Assembly: GCF_019443125.1 (NCBI RefSeq)
Contig: NZ_JAHYXK010000010.1
Span: 62,001 to 126,000, forward strand
Source: Pontibacter aydingkolensis
GTDB taxonomy: Bacteria > Bacteroidota > Bacteroidia > Cytophagales > Hymenobacteraceae
Reading direction: 5' to 3'
Length of the DNA stretch: 64,000 nt
In this document: positions 9,048 to 18,758 of the stretch, piece by piece
How positions within the stretch are numbered: the first letter of the stretch is position 1
How the letters are laid out: each line of letters starts with the position of its first letter
Position numbers and translations under genes: made by a program
The notes under the pieces: model-generated
The model's database searches: none
What the model saw: the letters and a program-made list of their open reading frames with translations, nothing else
What the model was told of the DNA's origin: nothing

Positions 9048-10934
9048 TTGAAAAGATTATACTTGATGTTTGATAGTTCTCTAAAGTTGTTGTTACGCAG
9101 ACTGGGCCTTCTTCTGGTCTTTTACATGCTGCTTCGGCTTCTGTTTTATACTTTCAATTACAGCGCGTTTGCTGATGCATCGGCGGGGCAAACGTTTCTG
9201 GCTTTTATCTACGGCCTGCGCTTCGATATTGCTGCCATCACCATCATAAATGCACCGTTTATACTTTCATCGATTTTCCCGTGGGGCAATACGCTAAATC
9301 CGGTTTACCAGCGTGTGCTAAAAGTATGGTTTATACTCACCAATGCGCCATTTATTGCCCTGGCGTTGGTAGACGTAGAGTTTTTTAAGTTTATCGGGAA
9401 GCGCTCCAGCAACGAGGTAGCTACCATTACAGCTGACATAGCAGACCAGTTGGGCCAACTCATGCAGAACTACTGGTTTGTTGTGCTCGGCTTCATATTT
9501 ATTGTTTATTTATTTGCTAAAGTATACCCTACACTAAGGCAACCTTACACTTTCCAAAAAAATATAATGCTGCGTGCTATGCGGCTTTTGTTTGTGGCAG
9601 CACTTGCAGTGTTGGCCATACGTGGTGGCTGGCAGCTAAAGCCATTGCGCGTAAGCCATGCGTTTATACTTGAGCCTGCCTCTCTTGGGCATTTATCACT
9701 AAACAGCCCTTTCACGTTTATTAAAGGCATTGGAAAGGTGCAGCTGGAGCAGAAAAATTACTTCCCGGACCAGCAGAGTTTACTTGCAGCCATGGCTTTT
9801 GACCCGACAAAGTATAGCCAGCAGGATGGTGAGCAGTTAAAGGAAAATGTAGTCATTATTATACTTGAAAGTTTTGCCGCAGAATATGTTGGTGCACTAA
9901 ACAATGGCAAAGGCTATACTCCGTTCCTGGATTCGATGGCAACACAGGGAGTACTTTTCAACAACGCCTTTGCCAATGGCCGTAAGTCTATCGAAGCGCT
10001 GCCGTCTGTATTGTCTGGTATACCCTCGCTGATGCAGGACCCTTATATTACATCTACTTACCAGGCCAACAAAATTCATGGTATAGGTACTGTGTTACAG
10101 GAAGCTGGCTATAATACAGCTTTTTTCCATGGTGCTGCCAATGGTACTATGGGTTTTAACAATTACTCAAAGCTGGCCGGGATACAGGAGTATTATGGCC
10201 TTGATGAATATCCATCTGAAAAACGAGCCAAGGATTTTGATGGTCTCTGGGGCATTTTTGATGAGCCATACCTGCAATATGTGGCAACTAAGCTAAACGA
10301 CAGCGATAAACCGTTTTTTGCTACCCTGTTTACCCTAAGTTCTCACCAGCCGTACACCGTACCAGCAAAGTATAAAGGCCGTTTCCCACAGGGTGAGTTG
10401 GAGATACACGAATCTATTGGCTACGCAGACCATGCATTACGTGAGTTCTTTAAAACGGCATCTAAGCAGCCCTGGTATAATAATACGCTGTTTATACTTA
10501 CTGCAGACCATACCCAGAAAAGTTTAGATCCAGCCTACCAAAATGAATTAGGTTATTATCGAGTACCACTACTGCTCTTCCACCCTGGTAAAAGGCTTCA
10601 AAGTATAAACCCGGAGCAAATTGCCCAGCATACCGATATACTTCCAACTATAGTCGATTACCTGAACATCAACACCAACAAAGTGCTCCCTTTCGGAAAA
10701 TCATTGTTAAACAGTACAACCACCGGAAACGCCATACTTTTTAATGGCAACTCATACTTACTCGTGCAGCAGAACGCCGTAACAGAGCTTACTTTAGATG
10801 ATCAGGTCCGTTTTTATACTTTCCCAGACTTTGTCCCAACCTCCTCTCCTGCCCCGGCTTCGGAGCAACAGCTAAAAGCTTACGTACAGTATTTCAGGAG
10901 CGGGATGGTGAATAACAGGCTTTATTTGGAATAA
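9048..10934 (+). CDS. LtaS-type membrane sulfatase / phosphoglycerol transferase-like
   Basis: The protein (628 residues from TTG at 9048; ATG at 9066 is an alternative start six codons in) has about five membrane segments in residues 1-200. An extracytoplasmic alkaline-phosphatase-like domain follows. Metal ligands are suggested by NVVIIILESF (Glu), NGRKSIEALPS (Ser nucleophile in place of the LtaS Thr) and LTADHTQ (Asp-His). LtaS-type enzymes transfer phosphoglycerol or phosphoethanolamine. Gram-negative Bacteroidota have no lipoteichoic acid, so lipid A, periplasmic glucan or another glycan is a likelier acceptor (inference). Very rich in TATACTT motifs, as is typical of the core genome here. 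Confidence 0.87.
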   Translation: MKRLYLMFDSSLKLLLRRLGLLLVFYMLLRLLFYTFNYSAFADASAGQTFLAFIYGLRFDIAAITIINAPFILSSIFPWGNTLNPVYQRVLKVWFILTNAPFIALALVDVEFFKFIGKRSSNEVATITADIADQLGQLMQNYWFVVLGFIFIVYLFAKVYPTLRQPYTFQKNIMLRAMRLLFVAALAVLAIRGGWQLKPLRVSHAFILEPASLGHLSLNSPFTFIKGIGKVQLEQKNYFPDQQSLLAAMAFDPTKYSQQDGEQLKENVVIIILESFAAEYVGALNNGKGYTPFLDSMATQGVLFNNAFANGRKSIEALPSVLSGIPSLMQDPYITSTYQANKIHGIGTVLQEAGYNTAFFHGAANGTMGFNNYSKLAGIQEYYGLDEYPSEKRAKDFDGLWGIFDEPYLQYVATKLNDSDKPFFATLFTLSSHQPYTVPAKYKGRFPQGELEIHESIGYADHALREFFKTASKQPWYNNTLFILTADHTQKSLDPAYQNELGYYRVPLLLFHPGKRLQSINPEQIAQHTDILPTIVDYLNINTNKVLPFGKSLLNSTTTGNAILFNGNSYLLVQQNAVTELTLDDQVRFYTFPDFVPTSSPAPASEQQLKAYVQYFRSGMVNNRLYLE

Positions 10935-10988
10935 TTTTGAATGAGTGAATGAGTGATTGAGTGGATGTATAATTGAATAGTCTTCACT

Positions 10989-11073
10989 CTGTCATTTCGA
11001 CCTTCGGGAGAAATCTGAAATAGTGTAGAACTGCGAAATGCTCCAGACTTCTCACTAGCGTTCGAAATGTCAG
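10989..11073. repeat. Imperfect palindromic element of the GTCATTTCGA type
   Basis: CTGTCATTTCGA (10989-11000) is nearly complementary to TCGAAATGTCAG (11062-11073), and GAGAAATCTG (11009-11018) to CAGACTTCTC (11044-11053). Such palindromes are scattered through many Bacteroidota genomes. It separates the convergent sulfatase and HsdR-N genes. The short GAGTGAATGAGTG repetition just before it (10943-10965) is a minor tandem repeat. Confidence 0.6.
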
Positions 11074-11086
11074 GAAAATTATTCAC

Positions 11087-11536
11087 TCATTCAAAACTGC
11101 AAAGAGGTATCTCCTGTAGCGGTTCAAACTTTCTTGTTTCAAAATCTACCTGCCAGCAAAAATGTTGCAGGCCATTCGTAATAACCACAAACTCTGCCTG
11201 TAGTGTCTGGTTGTATACAGAAACCTGTTTCACAACATCCTGCGTAATGGGTACGTAAGCAGCTTTGCACTCTACGAGCAGGTGCGGCTTACCCTGTTGG
11301 TTATATACACAGAGATCAGTGCGTTTTTGTAAGGTGTTGTAACTGGTGCCGCGCTCTATACTTACCAGGCCTTTAGGGTAGCCCAATGTGCCGATCAGGT
11401 AATGCACAAAATGCTGCCGTACCCACTCCTCAGGCGTAAGTACAACGTTTTTTCGGCGCAGGGCATCAAAAATCAGGTAATTAGCGCCGGATTTTGTAAT
11501 TTTGTATTTAAATGGTGGCAAGTTGAGTGCTTCCAT
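11087..11536 (-). CDS. Stand-alone HsdR N-terminal-like nuclease-fold protein
   Basis: The 149-residue protein matches the type I restriction enzyme R subunit N-terminal domain family as a free-standing unit. The PD-(D/E)xK catalytic pattern is visible as RTDLCVY (Asp) and LLVECKA (Glu-x-Lys). It starts MEALNLPPF, as seen in similar short Bacteroidota proteins. No HsdM, HsdS or helicase gene is nearby, so it is not part of a complete restriction system. A DNA repair or nucleic-acid processing role is possible but unproven. It is divergent from the AMP nucleosidase gene, with 89 bp between. Confidence 0.75.
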   Translation of the reverse strand: MEALNLPPFKYKITKSGANYLIFDALRRKNVVLTPEEWVRQHFVHYLIGTLGYPKGLVSIERGTSYNTLQKRTDLCVYNQQGKPHLLVECKAAYVPITQDVVKQVSVYNQTLQAEFVVITNGLQHFCWQVDFETRKFEPLQEIPLCSFE

Positions 11537-11625
11537 GCCGCAATTTAGCCATTTTTATTATGCTCCGCCCCAGTAGCTATCCTACTAAGGCGGATTTTTT
11601 ATATCAAATTACTTAACTTGACATT

Positions 11626-12399
11626 ATGAAGACCAAAGATGAAATAGTTAGCGATTGGTTGCCCCGGTACACCGGCGTGCCTCTCGATGAGTTTGGTGAG
11701 TACATTCTGCTTACTAACTTTATAAATTACGTTAGAATGTTTGCCGACCGGTTCGGTGTAGAGATACGCGGCCTTGATAAGCCCATGCAAACAGCTACAG
11801 CCAATAACATCACCATTATCAACTTTGGTATGGGTAGTGCCATGGCTGCCACCGTTATGGACCTGCTATCTGCCGTTAAACCTAAGGCTGCTTTGTTTCT
11901 GGGCAAGTGCGGTGGCCTGAAAAGAAAAACGCAGATAGGCGACCTTATACTTCCGATCGCAGCTATTCGCGGCGAGGGTACTTCTGACGACTATCTGCCA
12001 CCTGAAATTCCTGCGCTTCCGTCATTCCGTTTGCAGCGTGCCGTTTCGTCTATGATCAAAAAACACGAAATGGACTATTGGACCGGAACGGTTTATACTA
12101 CAAACCGCCGTGTTTGGGAGCACGATGATGACTTTAAAGAATACCTGCGCCAGATACGCGCCATGGGTATCGATATGGAAACTGCCACTATTTTCACGGT
12201 TGGGTTTATTAACGAAATCCCACATGGTGCCTTGTTGCTTGTTTCAGACAACCCGATGATACCGGAGGGTGTGAAGACATCTGAAAGTGATAAACTAGTA
12301 ACTACAAACTATGTAGAGAAGCACCTGAGCATTGGTATCGATTCTTTAACAGAGCTTATCAACACCGGCGACTCCGTAAAACACATGCGCTTCGAATAA
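11626..12399 (+). CDS. amn: AMP nucleosidase (short Bacteroidota form)
   Basis: The 257-residue protein belongs to the nucleoside phosphorylase/nucleosidase superfamily. TIINFGMGSAMAATVMDLL and ALFLGKCGGL form the phosphate/ribose region, and MGIDMETATIF is the ribose-binding Glu motif with its Met. The WEHDDD stretch and length match the short AMP nucleosidases of Bacteroidota, which lack the extra N-terminal domain of E. coli Amn (about 480 residues). It cleaves AMP to adenine and ribose 5-phosphate in the cytoplasm. The amidohydrolase gene starts 21 bp downstream and may share the transcript. Confidence 0.88.
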   Translation: MKTKDEIVSDWLPRYTGVPLDEFGEYILLTNFINYVRMFADRFGVEIRGLDKPMQTATANNITIINFGMGSAMAATVMDLLSAVKPKAALFLGKCGGLKRKTQIGDLILPIAAIRGEGTSDDYLPPEIPALPSFRLQRAVSSMIKKHEMDYWTGTVYTTNRRVWEHDDDFKEYLRQIRAMGIDMETATIFTVGFINEIPHGALLLVSDNPMIPEGVKTSESDKLVTTNYVEKHLSIGIDSLTELINTGDSVKHMRFE

Positions 12400-12420
12400 A
12401 AGGCACGACCACCAACCCTT

Positions 12421-14082
12421 ATGACCAGAACCTTACGCAACTTTGCTGCTGCCTTATTGTTAGGCGCAGCTACTTTAAGTGCCTGCACCAGCACCCAGAC
12501 AGGCACAGAGCAAGCCGACCTGATCGTGTATAACGGCACGGTATATACTGTTAACGATAACTTCGATACAGCCGAGGCATTTGCCGTGAAAGACGGCAAG
12601 ATCATAGCTGTGGGCACATCAGAAGATATCCGTGGGAAGTATAAAGCCGCCGAAGAACTTGATGCCGAAGGCAAAGCCGTTTACCCTGGCTTTATCGATG
12701 CCCACGCACATTTCTACCGTTATGGTTTGGCGCTACAGTCTGCTGATCTAGTGGGTACTGAGTCGTTTAAGGAGGTGGTGCAGAAAGTAACGGAGCAGCG
12801 CCAGAAGTTTCCGGATACCGAATGGATAACAGGCCGTGGCTGGGACCAGAATGACTGGGCTGTTAAGGAGTTCCCGACGAAGGATACCCTGGACAAGCTG
12901 TTTCCGGATGTGCCGGTTATACTTACCCGCGTAGATGGCCATGCTGCTCTGGTTAACCAAAAGGCGCTAGATCTGGCAGGTATCACACCAAAAACCAAAA
13001 TGGTAGGCGGACTGGTTGAGGTAGAAGGCGGTAAAATGACCGGTATACTGGTCGATAATGCTATTGACCTGGTATCGGCTAAAATTCCGGAGGCGGACGA
13101 AGCAGATAAACGCCAGGCCCTTAAAAACGCTGAAGCAAACTGTTTTGCAGTTGGCCTAACGTCTGTAGATGATGCCGGCCTGGATAAGTCTACGATAGAC
13201 CTGATGGACGACATGCATAAAAAAGGGGAAATGCAGATGCGTATTTATGCCATGCTAAACCCTAGTAAAGAGAACCAGGATTACTACTTTAAGAATGGCC
13301 CTTACAAAACCGACAGGCTGAACGTGCGCTCATTTAAAGTGTATTCTGATGGTGCACTAGGATCCAGAGGTGCCAACCTGCTAAAGCCATACGCTGACAA
13401 ACACAATCACTATGGCTTTTTACTGGCTTCAGAGCAAGAGTTTCGTGACCTGGCAAAGCTAATGAACCAGCACGGTTTCCAGATGAACACGCATGCAATT
13501 GGCGACTCTGCTAACCGTTTGCTGTTAAATATTTATGGCGAAGTATTAGGCGGCAAAAATGACAAACGCTGGAGAATTGAGCACTCCCAAATCATCAACC
13601 CAGCCGATATGAACAAGTTTGGCCAGTACAGCATTATCCCGTCGGTGCAGCCAACGCATGCTACTTCGGATATGTACTGGGCCGGCGACAGACTGGGTAA
13701 GGAGCGTATCAAGCATGCTTATCCGTTCAAGCAATTGTTGCAGCAGAATGGCTACATCCCGCTGGGTACCGACTTTCCTGTAGAAGATATTAACCCATTT
13801 TATACTTTCCACTCGGCAGTAGCACGCCAGGATGCAAAAAACTGGCCATCAGCCGGTTTCCAGATGGAGAACGCACTGAGCCGCGAAGAAGCTTTAAGAG
13901 GCATGACAATCTGGGCAGCCAAGTCTAACTTCGAAGAGACTGAGAAAGGAAGTATAGAACCAGGTAAATTCGCTGACTTTATACTTGTAGATAAAGACCT
14001 GATGAAAGTAAAGCCTGAGGAGATGCGCGGCCTACAGGTACTTTATACTTACCTGAACGGCAAGCAAGTTTATAAGAAGTAA
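12421..14082 (+). CDS. Lipoprotein amidohydrolase, YtcJ/amidohydrolase-3 type
   Basis: The 553-residue protein has a lipoprotein signal ending LSAC (Cys22). Its amidohydrolase-3 domain shows the first metal motif FIDAHAHF, RVDGHAALVN, FKVYSDGALGSRGA, HAIGD and RIEHSQI, and a C-terminal composite beta domain with GKFADFILVDKD. Related YtcJ/NfdA enzymes hydrolyse N-substituted amides or formamides; the substrate here is unknown. The lipobox places it in the periplasm or on the surface. Spacing of 21 bp to amn suggests co-transcription, though the compartments differ. Confidence 0.87.
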   Translation: MTRTLRNFAAALLLGAATLSACTSTQTGTEQADLIVYNGTVYTVNDNFDTAEAFAVKDGKIIAVGTSEDIRGKYKAAEELDAEGKAVYPGFIDAHAHFYRYGLALQSADLVGTESFKEVVQKVTEQRQKFPDTEWITGRGWDQNDWAVKEFPTKDTLDKLFPDVPVILTRVDGHAALVNQKALDLAGITPKTKMVGGLVEVEGGKMTGILVDNAIDLVSAKIPEADEADKRQALKNAEANCFAVGLTSVDDAGLDKSTIDLMDDMHKKGEMQMRIYAMLNPSKENQDYYFKNGPYKTDRLNVRSFKVYSDGALGSRGANLLKPYADKHNHYGFLLASEQEFRDLAKLMNQHGFQMNTHAIGDSANRLLLNIYGEVLGGKNDKRWRIEHSQIINPADMNKFGQYSIIPSVQPTHATSDMYWAGDRLGKERIKHAYPFKQLLQQNGYIPLGTDFPVEDINPFYTFHSAVARQDAKNWPSAGFQMENALSREEALRGMTIWAAKSNFEETEKGSIEPGKFADFILVDKDLMKVKPEEMRGLQVLYTYLNGKQVYKK

Positions 14083-14115
14083 GAGTTATAGAGTTTAAGG
14101 CTCTACCTGAAATTG

Positions 14116-14156
14116 AAAATCCCGCTGGAGGTTATACTTCAGCGGGATTTTTGTTT
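14116..14156 (+). terminator. Terminator after the amidohydrolase gene
   Basis: AAAATCCCGCT (14116-14126) pairs with AGCGGGATTTT (14141-14151), followed by TGTTTT. Confidence 0.85.
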
Positions 14157-14204
14157 TGATGGATCCTATTACTCTAGATGGTCGGTCTACCCTTTCTAGC
14201 GTAA

Positions 14205-14355
14205 GTGTTTAGCGCAGCGCCACTTGTGACTTTTCATGATGGGAAGTCTTCAGACTTCCGTGAGTAATGTTATATACTTTTAAATGGCTTCTATTGCAAA
14301 CTTCAAGATGCACTGCCTTGTAGCAAACAAGGCGCAAAGTATTGCGTCTCTACAT
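14205..14355. repeat. Dispersed REP-like elements shared with 58.78-59.06 kb
   Basis: A segment with AGCGCAGCG, TTGTGAC, TCATGAT and the palindrome GGAAGTCT-TC-AGACTTCC (14242-14259) recurs almost unchanged at 58785-58840. A second motif, GCGCAAAGTATTGCGTCTCTAC (14332-14353), recurs at 59034-59055. Both fall between genes. They are probable members of dispersed palindromic repeat families. Confidence 0.65.
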
Positions 14356-14380
14356 CTCCAACGACTAATAACCAAGATAA

Positions 14381-15709
14381 CTATACTTTAGCCGGCTCCT
14401 TTACTTCAGCCTGGGGCTCCAGAGATTTCTTGCCCTTTATCTTAAACAAAAACATCAGACCCAGAGCAAAGAAGACGATCAGGGCAAGTATACTGTTGCG
14501 CATAGAGCCTGTTATCTGAGCAATGGCACCATATGCCAGTGTACCCAGTACAATAGATACTTTCTCGGTTACATCATAAAAGCTAAAGTATGAAGCATGA
14601 TCATGTGTGGTGGCCGGTATAAGTTTAGAGTAAGTAGAACGAGACAGCGACTGTATACCACCCATTACCGAACCGACAATAGCAGCCAGTACATAAAAAT
14701 CGAACTCGCCACGAATAAAGTAGGCGCCAATACAAATGCCTATCCAGATAATAACAGCTACAATAAGGGCTCTGATGTTGCCGTACTTACCAGAAAGTAT
14801 GGCAAAAGCATAAGCACCGCCGATTGCCACCAGTTGTATGATCAGGATAGTAGTAATAAGCGCGTTGCTCTCCAGGTTAAGCACTTCAATTCCGAAGATA
14901 GTAGCCACATACATTACTGTTTGCACCCCCATGTTGAAGAAGAAATAGGCCAGCAGGAAACGCTTCAGCATGGGTAGTTGCTTTACCTGGCTCAGTACCT
15001 TTTGCAGTTCTTTAAAGCCGTTTAATACCCAGCTGCCCTCTGGCCTGCGGTGGTACACATTGCTGGGCAGGTGGTAAAAAGTATACTGTGCAAACCCAAA
15101 CCACCAGATGCCTGTTGTTAAAAAAGCGATGCGAGGTGGCAGCGATTTATTTTCCGGAGCTATTCCAAAAAATGCCGGCTCCAGGATCATGGCAAGGTTA
15201 AAAATCAACAGCAAAACGCTCCCGATGTACCCCATCGAAAAGCCTTTGGCACTTAGCCTGTCATATTGGTCTTCGGTGGCGATCTCGGGTAAGTATGAAT
15301 TATAAAAAACGATACTACCGCTAAACCCTATAGAGGCCATCACAAAAAGTATAACCGACACGGTAAAGGTTTCACGGGTAAAAAAGTATAACCCGGCACA
15401 CGAAATGGAGCCCAGATAGCAGAACAGCTGCATAAACAGCTTTTTGCGTCCGCTGTAGTCGGCAATGGCCGTGAGCAGTGGGCTTATCAGGGCAATAATC
15501 AGAAACGCCCCCGAAATGGCATAGGAAAAGAGCACTGAGCTCTCCAGGCTAAACCCGAAGAAACTCACAATAGAAGTACCATCCGGATTTTCGGCAACCG
15601 CGCTATAATAGATCGGAAAAATAGTGGAGGTAATTACCAGCGAATAAACAGAGTTGGCCCAATCATAAAAGCACCAGGCGCGGGTAACAGTGGGATTGTT
15701 CTTTTCCAT
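14381..15709 (-). CDS. MFS transporter, UMF1 (Atg22-like) type
   Basis: The 442-residue protein has about 12 membrane segments. It opens with ARAWCFYDWANS-type sequence (RAWCFYDWANSVYS) diagnostic of the UMF1/Atg22-like MFS family. Other landmarks are ADYSGRKK after helix 2, FYNSYLPEIA and GGIQSLSRSTYSKLIP in the second half. The yeast relative effluxes amino acids from the vacuole; the bacterial substrate is unknown. The gene runs alone on the minus strand, with the repeat-bearing gap at its 3' side. Confidence 0.88.
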   Translation of the reverse strand: MEKNNPTVTRAWCFYDWANSVYSLVITSTIFPIYYSAVAENPDGTSIVSFFGFSLESSVLFSYAISGAFLIIALISPLLTAIADYSGRKKLFMQLFCYLGSISCAGLYFFTRETFTVSVILFVMASIGFSGSIVFYNSYLPEIATEDQYDRLSAKGFSMGYIGSVLLLIFNLAMILEPAFFGIAPENKSLPPRIAFLTTGIWWFGFAQYTFYHLPSNVYHRRPEGSWVLNGFKELQKVLSQVKQLPMLKRFLLAYFFFNMGVQTVMYVATIFGIEVLNLESNALITTILIIQLVAIGGAYAFAILSGKYGNIRALIVAVIIWIGICIGAYFIRGEFDFYVLAAIVGSVMGGIQSLSRSTYSKLIPATTHDHASYFSFYDVTEKVSIVLGTLAYGAIAQITGSMRNSILALIVFFALGLMFLFKIKGKKSLEPQAEVKEPAKV

Positions 15710-15763
15710 ACTTGAAAAATAGCAAAAATATCAACACCATCACCCTGCCATACGCCCAGAATA

Positions 15764-17248
15764 TTAATTCTTTACCCGATGCGGGTGTATTTCCAGCACA
15801 AGTTCCCACAGGTGCTCGTAAGGTACTATCTCCACTTCACCAATTGGATCACGGGGCGTAGGCGTGTTCTTTAGCTTCTCCAGCAAGGTAGCTCCTTTTT
15901 CCTCTAGTTTATCTCCCTCCCCTTTCATACTTAAAAGCAGCAAACGGATAAATAGTCTGGCCCGGGATCCTGCTTCACCTTTCAGATACTTGGATGTGTA
16001 TTTGCTAAAGCGCGCGCTATACATATCCATATCTTCCGCATCCAGTTTTGGCAGGTTTTCCAGGTACTCCAGTATAAGCAGCGGAAGATTGTACCCTTCT
16101 TTATCTTTGGAGATAATGGAGGTTTCAAGTTCTTTTAAAGAAAATGAGACGTTATTATTAATCGGTGCTTTATTAGAAATTAAATAGACATACTTCTCAA
16201 GCATGCCCCACATTTCTCTCATCGAGGCTCTGGGATACTCCAGTGCGCCCTTACTAATTGCTAGAGCACACAGCTTAACTGCCAAAGTATAATCTTTACT
16301 ATAGAGTGCTAAGATCACGTAATTTTCCAGGAAAGCAAACCAGTTGTTTGAGCCTTCCCGAAAGTTCTTCAAGTATAAATTAGCATAATACAGCCCATCT
16401 GCCAACTGCCCTAATCGTAGGTAAGTGTAAACTAAAATATAGTTGTTAAAACGCTCATTAAACCAATGCTCGTTAATTAAACCATCAGCTAACAATTGTT
16501 GAGCTTCTTTTATAACTGTAATTACACCCTCATAATCCCCTGTAAGTTCGCAATAAGCAGTGCGCATCATATGGTAAAAATCAAACACTTTAGATGAGCC
16601 AGAGGCCTCCCACAAACTTTTTAATAAGGCCAGCGATTCACAATAGGCTTCGGTTTGCTTCCTGTAATTGCTTAGGTTAAAGTTTACCTCGAATTTAAGC
16701 TTGTTATAAATAAGTAAAGCCTCGCGCTCTTGTGTCTCCAGAGAAAAGTAACGCTGTAACAGTGCAAAGTTCTGATCAAATTTTCCTCTATTGTTGGATA
16801 TCAGGTCAGTATCCTGTTTTATTTCGTACGCTTTAGTTAATATATCATTCAACTCTGCTTTCTGTGCAATTACAATAACTTGGTCAGCAAGCTTTTCGGC
16901 CATATAAGGTTCGCCTAAATACGCCAGTTTTTGTGCCTGTAGTAAAAGAGAGGAGCACTCAGCATGCACGATTCTACACTTTCTGAAATGGTTTTCGGAT
17001 AGTTCTGCGAAAAAAAGGTTATTGAGCAGTTTTTTCCGCAGCCTCGACTTCAGCATCCGGTAACTCGGTGATATTTTTTGCTCACCATACAGGTATGTAC
17101 ACGCCTCCTCATCTGTTAGCGCCTCATTATTTTTTATAAACTGGTAAAGTTTGCTCTCCAGGCCTGTATAATCAGAGTGGTCTATCAAAGGCATTACCTT
17201 AGGAGTATTATCGGCAATAACCTTAACAAGTCGTTTTAAATCTTGCAT
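15764..17248 (-). CDS. Helical-repeat protein of unknown function, paralogue 1 of 3
   Basis: I do not recognise a named family. This 494-residue protein has no signal peptide or membrane segment and is almost entirely alpha-helical, with TPR-like alternation (YLRLGQLADGLYYANLYL is a typical helix pair). The N-terminal third holds PSYRMLKSRLRKKLLN, shared with its neighbour. The C-terminus carries GEVEIVPYEHLWELVLE, conserved in all three paralogues. It is last in a minus-strand operon, 5 bp after paralogue 2. The cytoplasmic solenoid architecture suggests a protein- or peptide-binding scaffold. No DNA-binding domain is evident. Confidence 0.8.
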   Translation of the reverse strand: MQDLKRLVKVIADNTPKVMPLIDHSDYTGLESKLYQFIKNNEALTDEEACTYLYGEQKISPSYRMLKSRLRKKLLNNLFFAELSENHFRKCRIVHAECSSLLLQAQKLAYLGEPYMAEKLADQVIVIAQKAELNDILTKAYEIKQDTDLISNNRGKFDQNFALLQRYFSLETQEREALLIYNKLKFEVNFNLSNYRKQTEAYCESLALLKSLWEASGSSKVFDFYHMMRTAYCELTGDYEGVITVIKEAQQLLADGLINEHWFNERFNNYILVYTYLRLGQLADGLYYANLYLKNFREGSNNWFAFLENYVILALYSKDYTLAVKLCALAISKGALEYPRASMREMWGMLEKYVYLISNKAPINNNVSFSLKELETSIISKDKEGYNLPLLILEYLENLPKLDAEDMDMYSARFSKYTSKYLKGEAGSRARLFIRLLLLSMKGEGDKLEEKGATLLEKLKNTPTPRDPIGEVEIVPYEHLWELVLEIHPHRVKN

Positions 17249-17253
17249 CCAAA

Positions 17254-18729
17254 TTAACGTTGGCTTCTTTTAGAATGTAACTCCAGCACTAACTCCCACA
17301 GATGTTCGTAAGGAACGATTTCCACTTCAGCAACAGGATCGTGGGGCGGTGGCGTGTTTTTCAGCTCCTCCAGCAAAGCAGCACCTTTTTCCTGCAGTTT
17401 ATTTCCCTCCGTTCTCATACTTAAAAGTAACATCCTTATAAATAGCCTGGCCCTTGCCCAAATCTCACCTTTCAGGTACTTGGATGAGTATTTGCTAAAG
17501 CGGGCTATATACTGTTCCATATCCTCAGTATCCAGTTTAGGTAGGTCTTCCAGGTATTCTAAAATCAGCAACGGTAAATTAAGGCCTTCTTTGTCTTTGG
17601 AGATGATAAGGGTTCTGTATTCCGTTTCGTATGATATATCTAAAGATTGATCCTGTACGAGTAGCTGTGTATACCTTAACAATAAACCCAGCATCTCTTT
17701 AAATCTTGGCAGTAGATTGTTAAATAAATCATTTTCAGAAGCTGTTTTGCTTATTTCCAGAGCTAATCCATAGTTCTTACTATGTAGTGCCAGTATTAAG
17801 TAGTTTTCTAAAAAAGCGAACCAGTTATTAGAACCTTTTTGGAAAGAACTTAAGTAAAGCTTTGCGTAATGTAGTCCAGCAGTATACTGCCCCAATCTAA
17901 GGTAAGCATATACTTTAATGTAGTTATGAAAGCGATGGTTTACCCAGATATCGTTAATCAGGCCTTTAGCGTTTAAATCTTCGGCCTCTTCGATAGCTAA
18001 TATTATTCCTTCATAATCACCATAAATTTCACAGTGCCCTATATGCAACATGTGATAATAATCATAAATGTATGAGGATCCTGTACTTTCCCAGAGTTCC
18101 TTTAGTTTAAGCAGCTTATCAGTGTAAGTTGCCCCCTGCTTTCTGCTATTACTAATATTTATACTTACTTCGAATTTTAACTCATTATATAGGATATTAG
18201 CCTCTCGTTCTTTTGAGTCTAAATAATAGTAGTGCTTCAGCAGCCCCAATGTTTTTTCGAATCTATCTCTGTCATTTGATAGTAAAACAAAGTGTTGCTT
18301 TACCTCATACGCTTTGGCAAGTATATCATTCAACTCAGCTTTCTCTGCTATCACAATTACTTGGTCGGTTAATTTATCTGCCAAAGTATAATCTCCAAGC
18401 ATCATTAATTTATTTGCCTGCTGAATAAGAGTAAGACACTCCGCTTGATGAATTCTATATAGTCTAAGATGGCTTTCAGATATCTCAGTAAGGATCAGGC
18501 TATTGAGCAGTTTTTTCCGCAGCCTTGACTTCAGCATGCGATAACTTGGCGTTAGTTTATCTTCACCATACAAATACAAACATGCTTCTTTATCGGTAAG
18601 GCTCCTACTATCTTTTATAATATTATACAGCTTGCCCTCGAGGCTTACATTGTCGAATTGATCTATTACAGGAAGAACTTTGGGTGTATTGTCTGCAATA
18701 ATCTCAACTAACCTTTTTAACTCTTGCAT
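17254..18729 (-). CDS. Helical-repeat protein of unknown function, paralogue 2 of 3
   Basis: The 491-residue protein is closely similar to paralogue 1 along its whole length, including IADNTPKV at the start, PSYRMLKSRLRKKLLN and the terminal AEVEIVPYEHLWELVLE. I start it at ATG 18729 because MQELKRLVEIIADNTPK aligns with the start of paralogue 1; a longer frame to 18798 would overlap the upstream gene by 40 bp. TPR-like helix pairs (YAYLRLGQYTAGLHYAKLYL) are visible in the middle. It sits 29 bp after paralogue 3 and 5 bp before paralogue 1. Probably a recent tandem duplicate; function unknown. Confidence 0.8.
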   Translation of the reverse strand: MQELKRLVEIIADNTPKVLPVIDQFDNVSLEGKLYNIIKDSRSLTDKEACLYLYGEDKLTPSYRMLKSRLRKKLLNSLILTEISESHLRLYRIHQAECLTLIQQANKLMMLGDYTLADKLTDQVIVIAEKAELNDILAKAYEVKQHFVLLSNDRDRFEKTLGLLKHYYYLDSKEREANILYNELKFEVSINISNSRKQGATYTDKLLKLKELWESTGSSYIYDYYHMLHIGHCEIYGDYEGIILAIEEAEDLNAKGLINDIWVNHRFHNYIKVYAYLRLGQYTAGLHYAKLYLSSFQKGSNNWFAFLENYLILALHSKNYGLALEISKTASENDLFNNLLPRFKEMLGLLLRYTQLLVQDQSLDISYETEYRTLIISKDKEGLNLPLLILEYLEDLPKLDTEDMEQYIARFSKYSSKYLKGEIWARARLFIRMLLLSMRTEGNKLQEKGAALLEELKNTPPPHDPVAEVEIVPYEHLWELVLELHSKRSQR

Positions 18730-18758
18730 TATTTCAAAAGCTGGGTAAATACAAAAGT

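Noticed and set aside
10943..10965. Short GAGTGAATGAGTGATTGAGTGG repetition as a CRISPR or regulatory array
   Set aside because: Only two to three degenerate units without spacers. No CRISPR array is visible anywhere in the window.
11087..11536. Part of a type I restriction-modification system
   Set aside because: Only the nuclease-like N-terminal domain is present; no helicase, HsdM or HsdS gene is in the neighbourhood.
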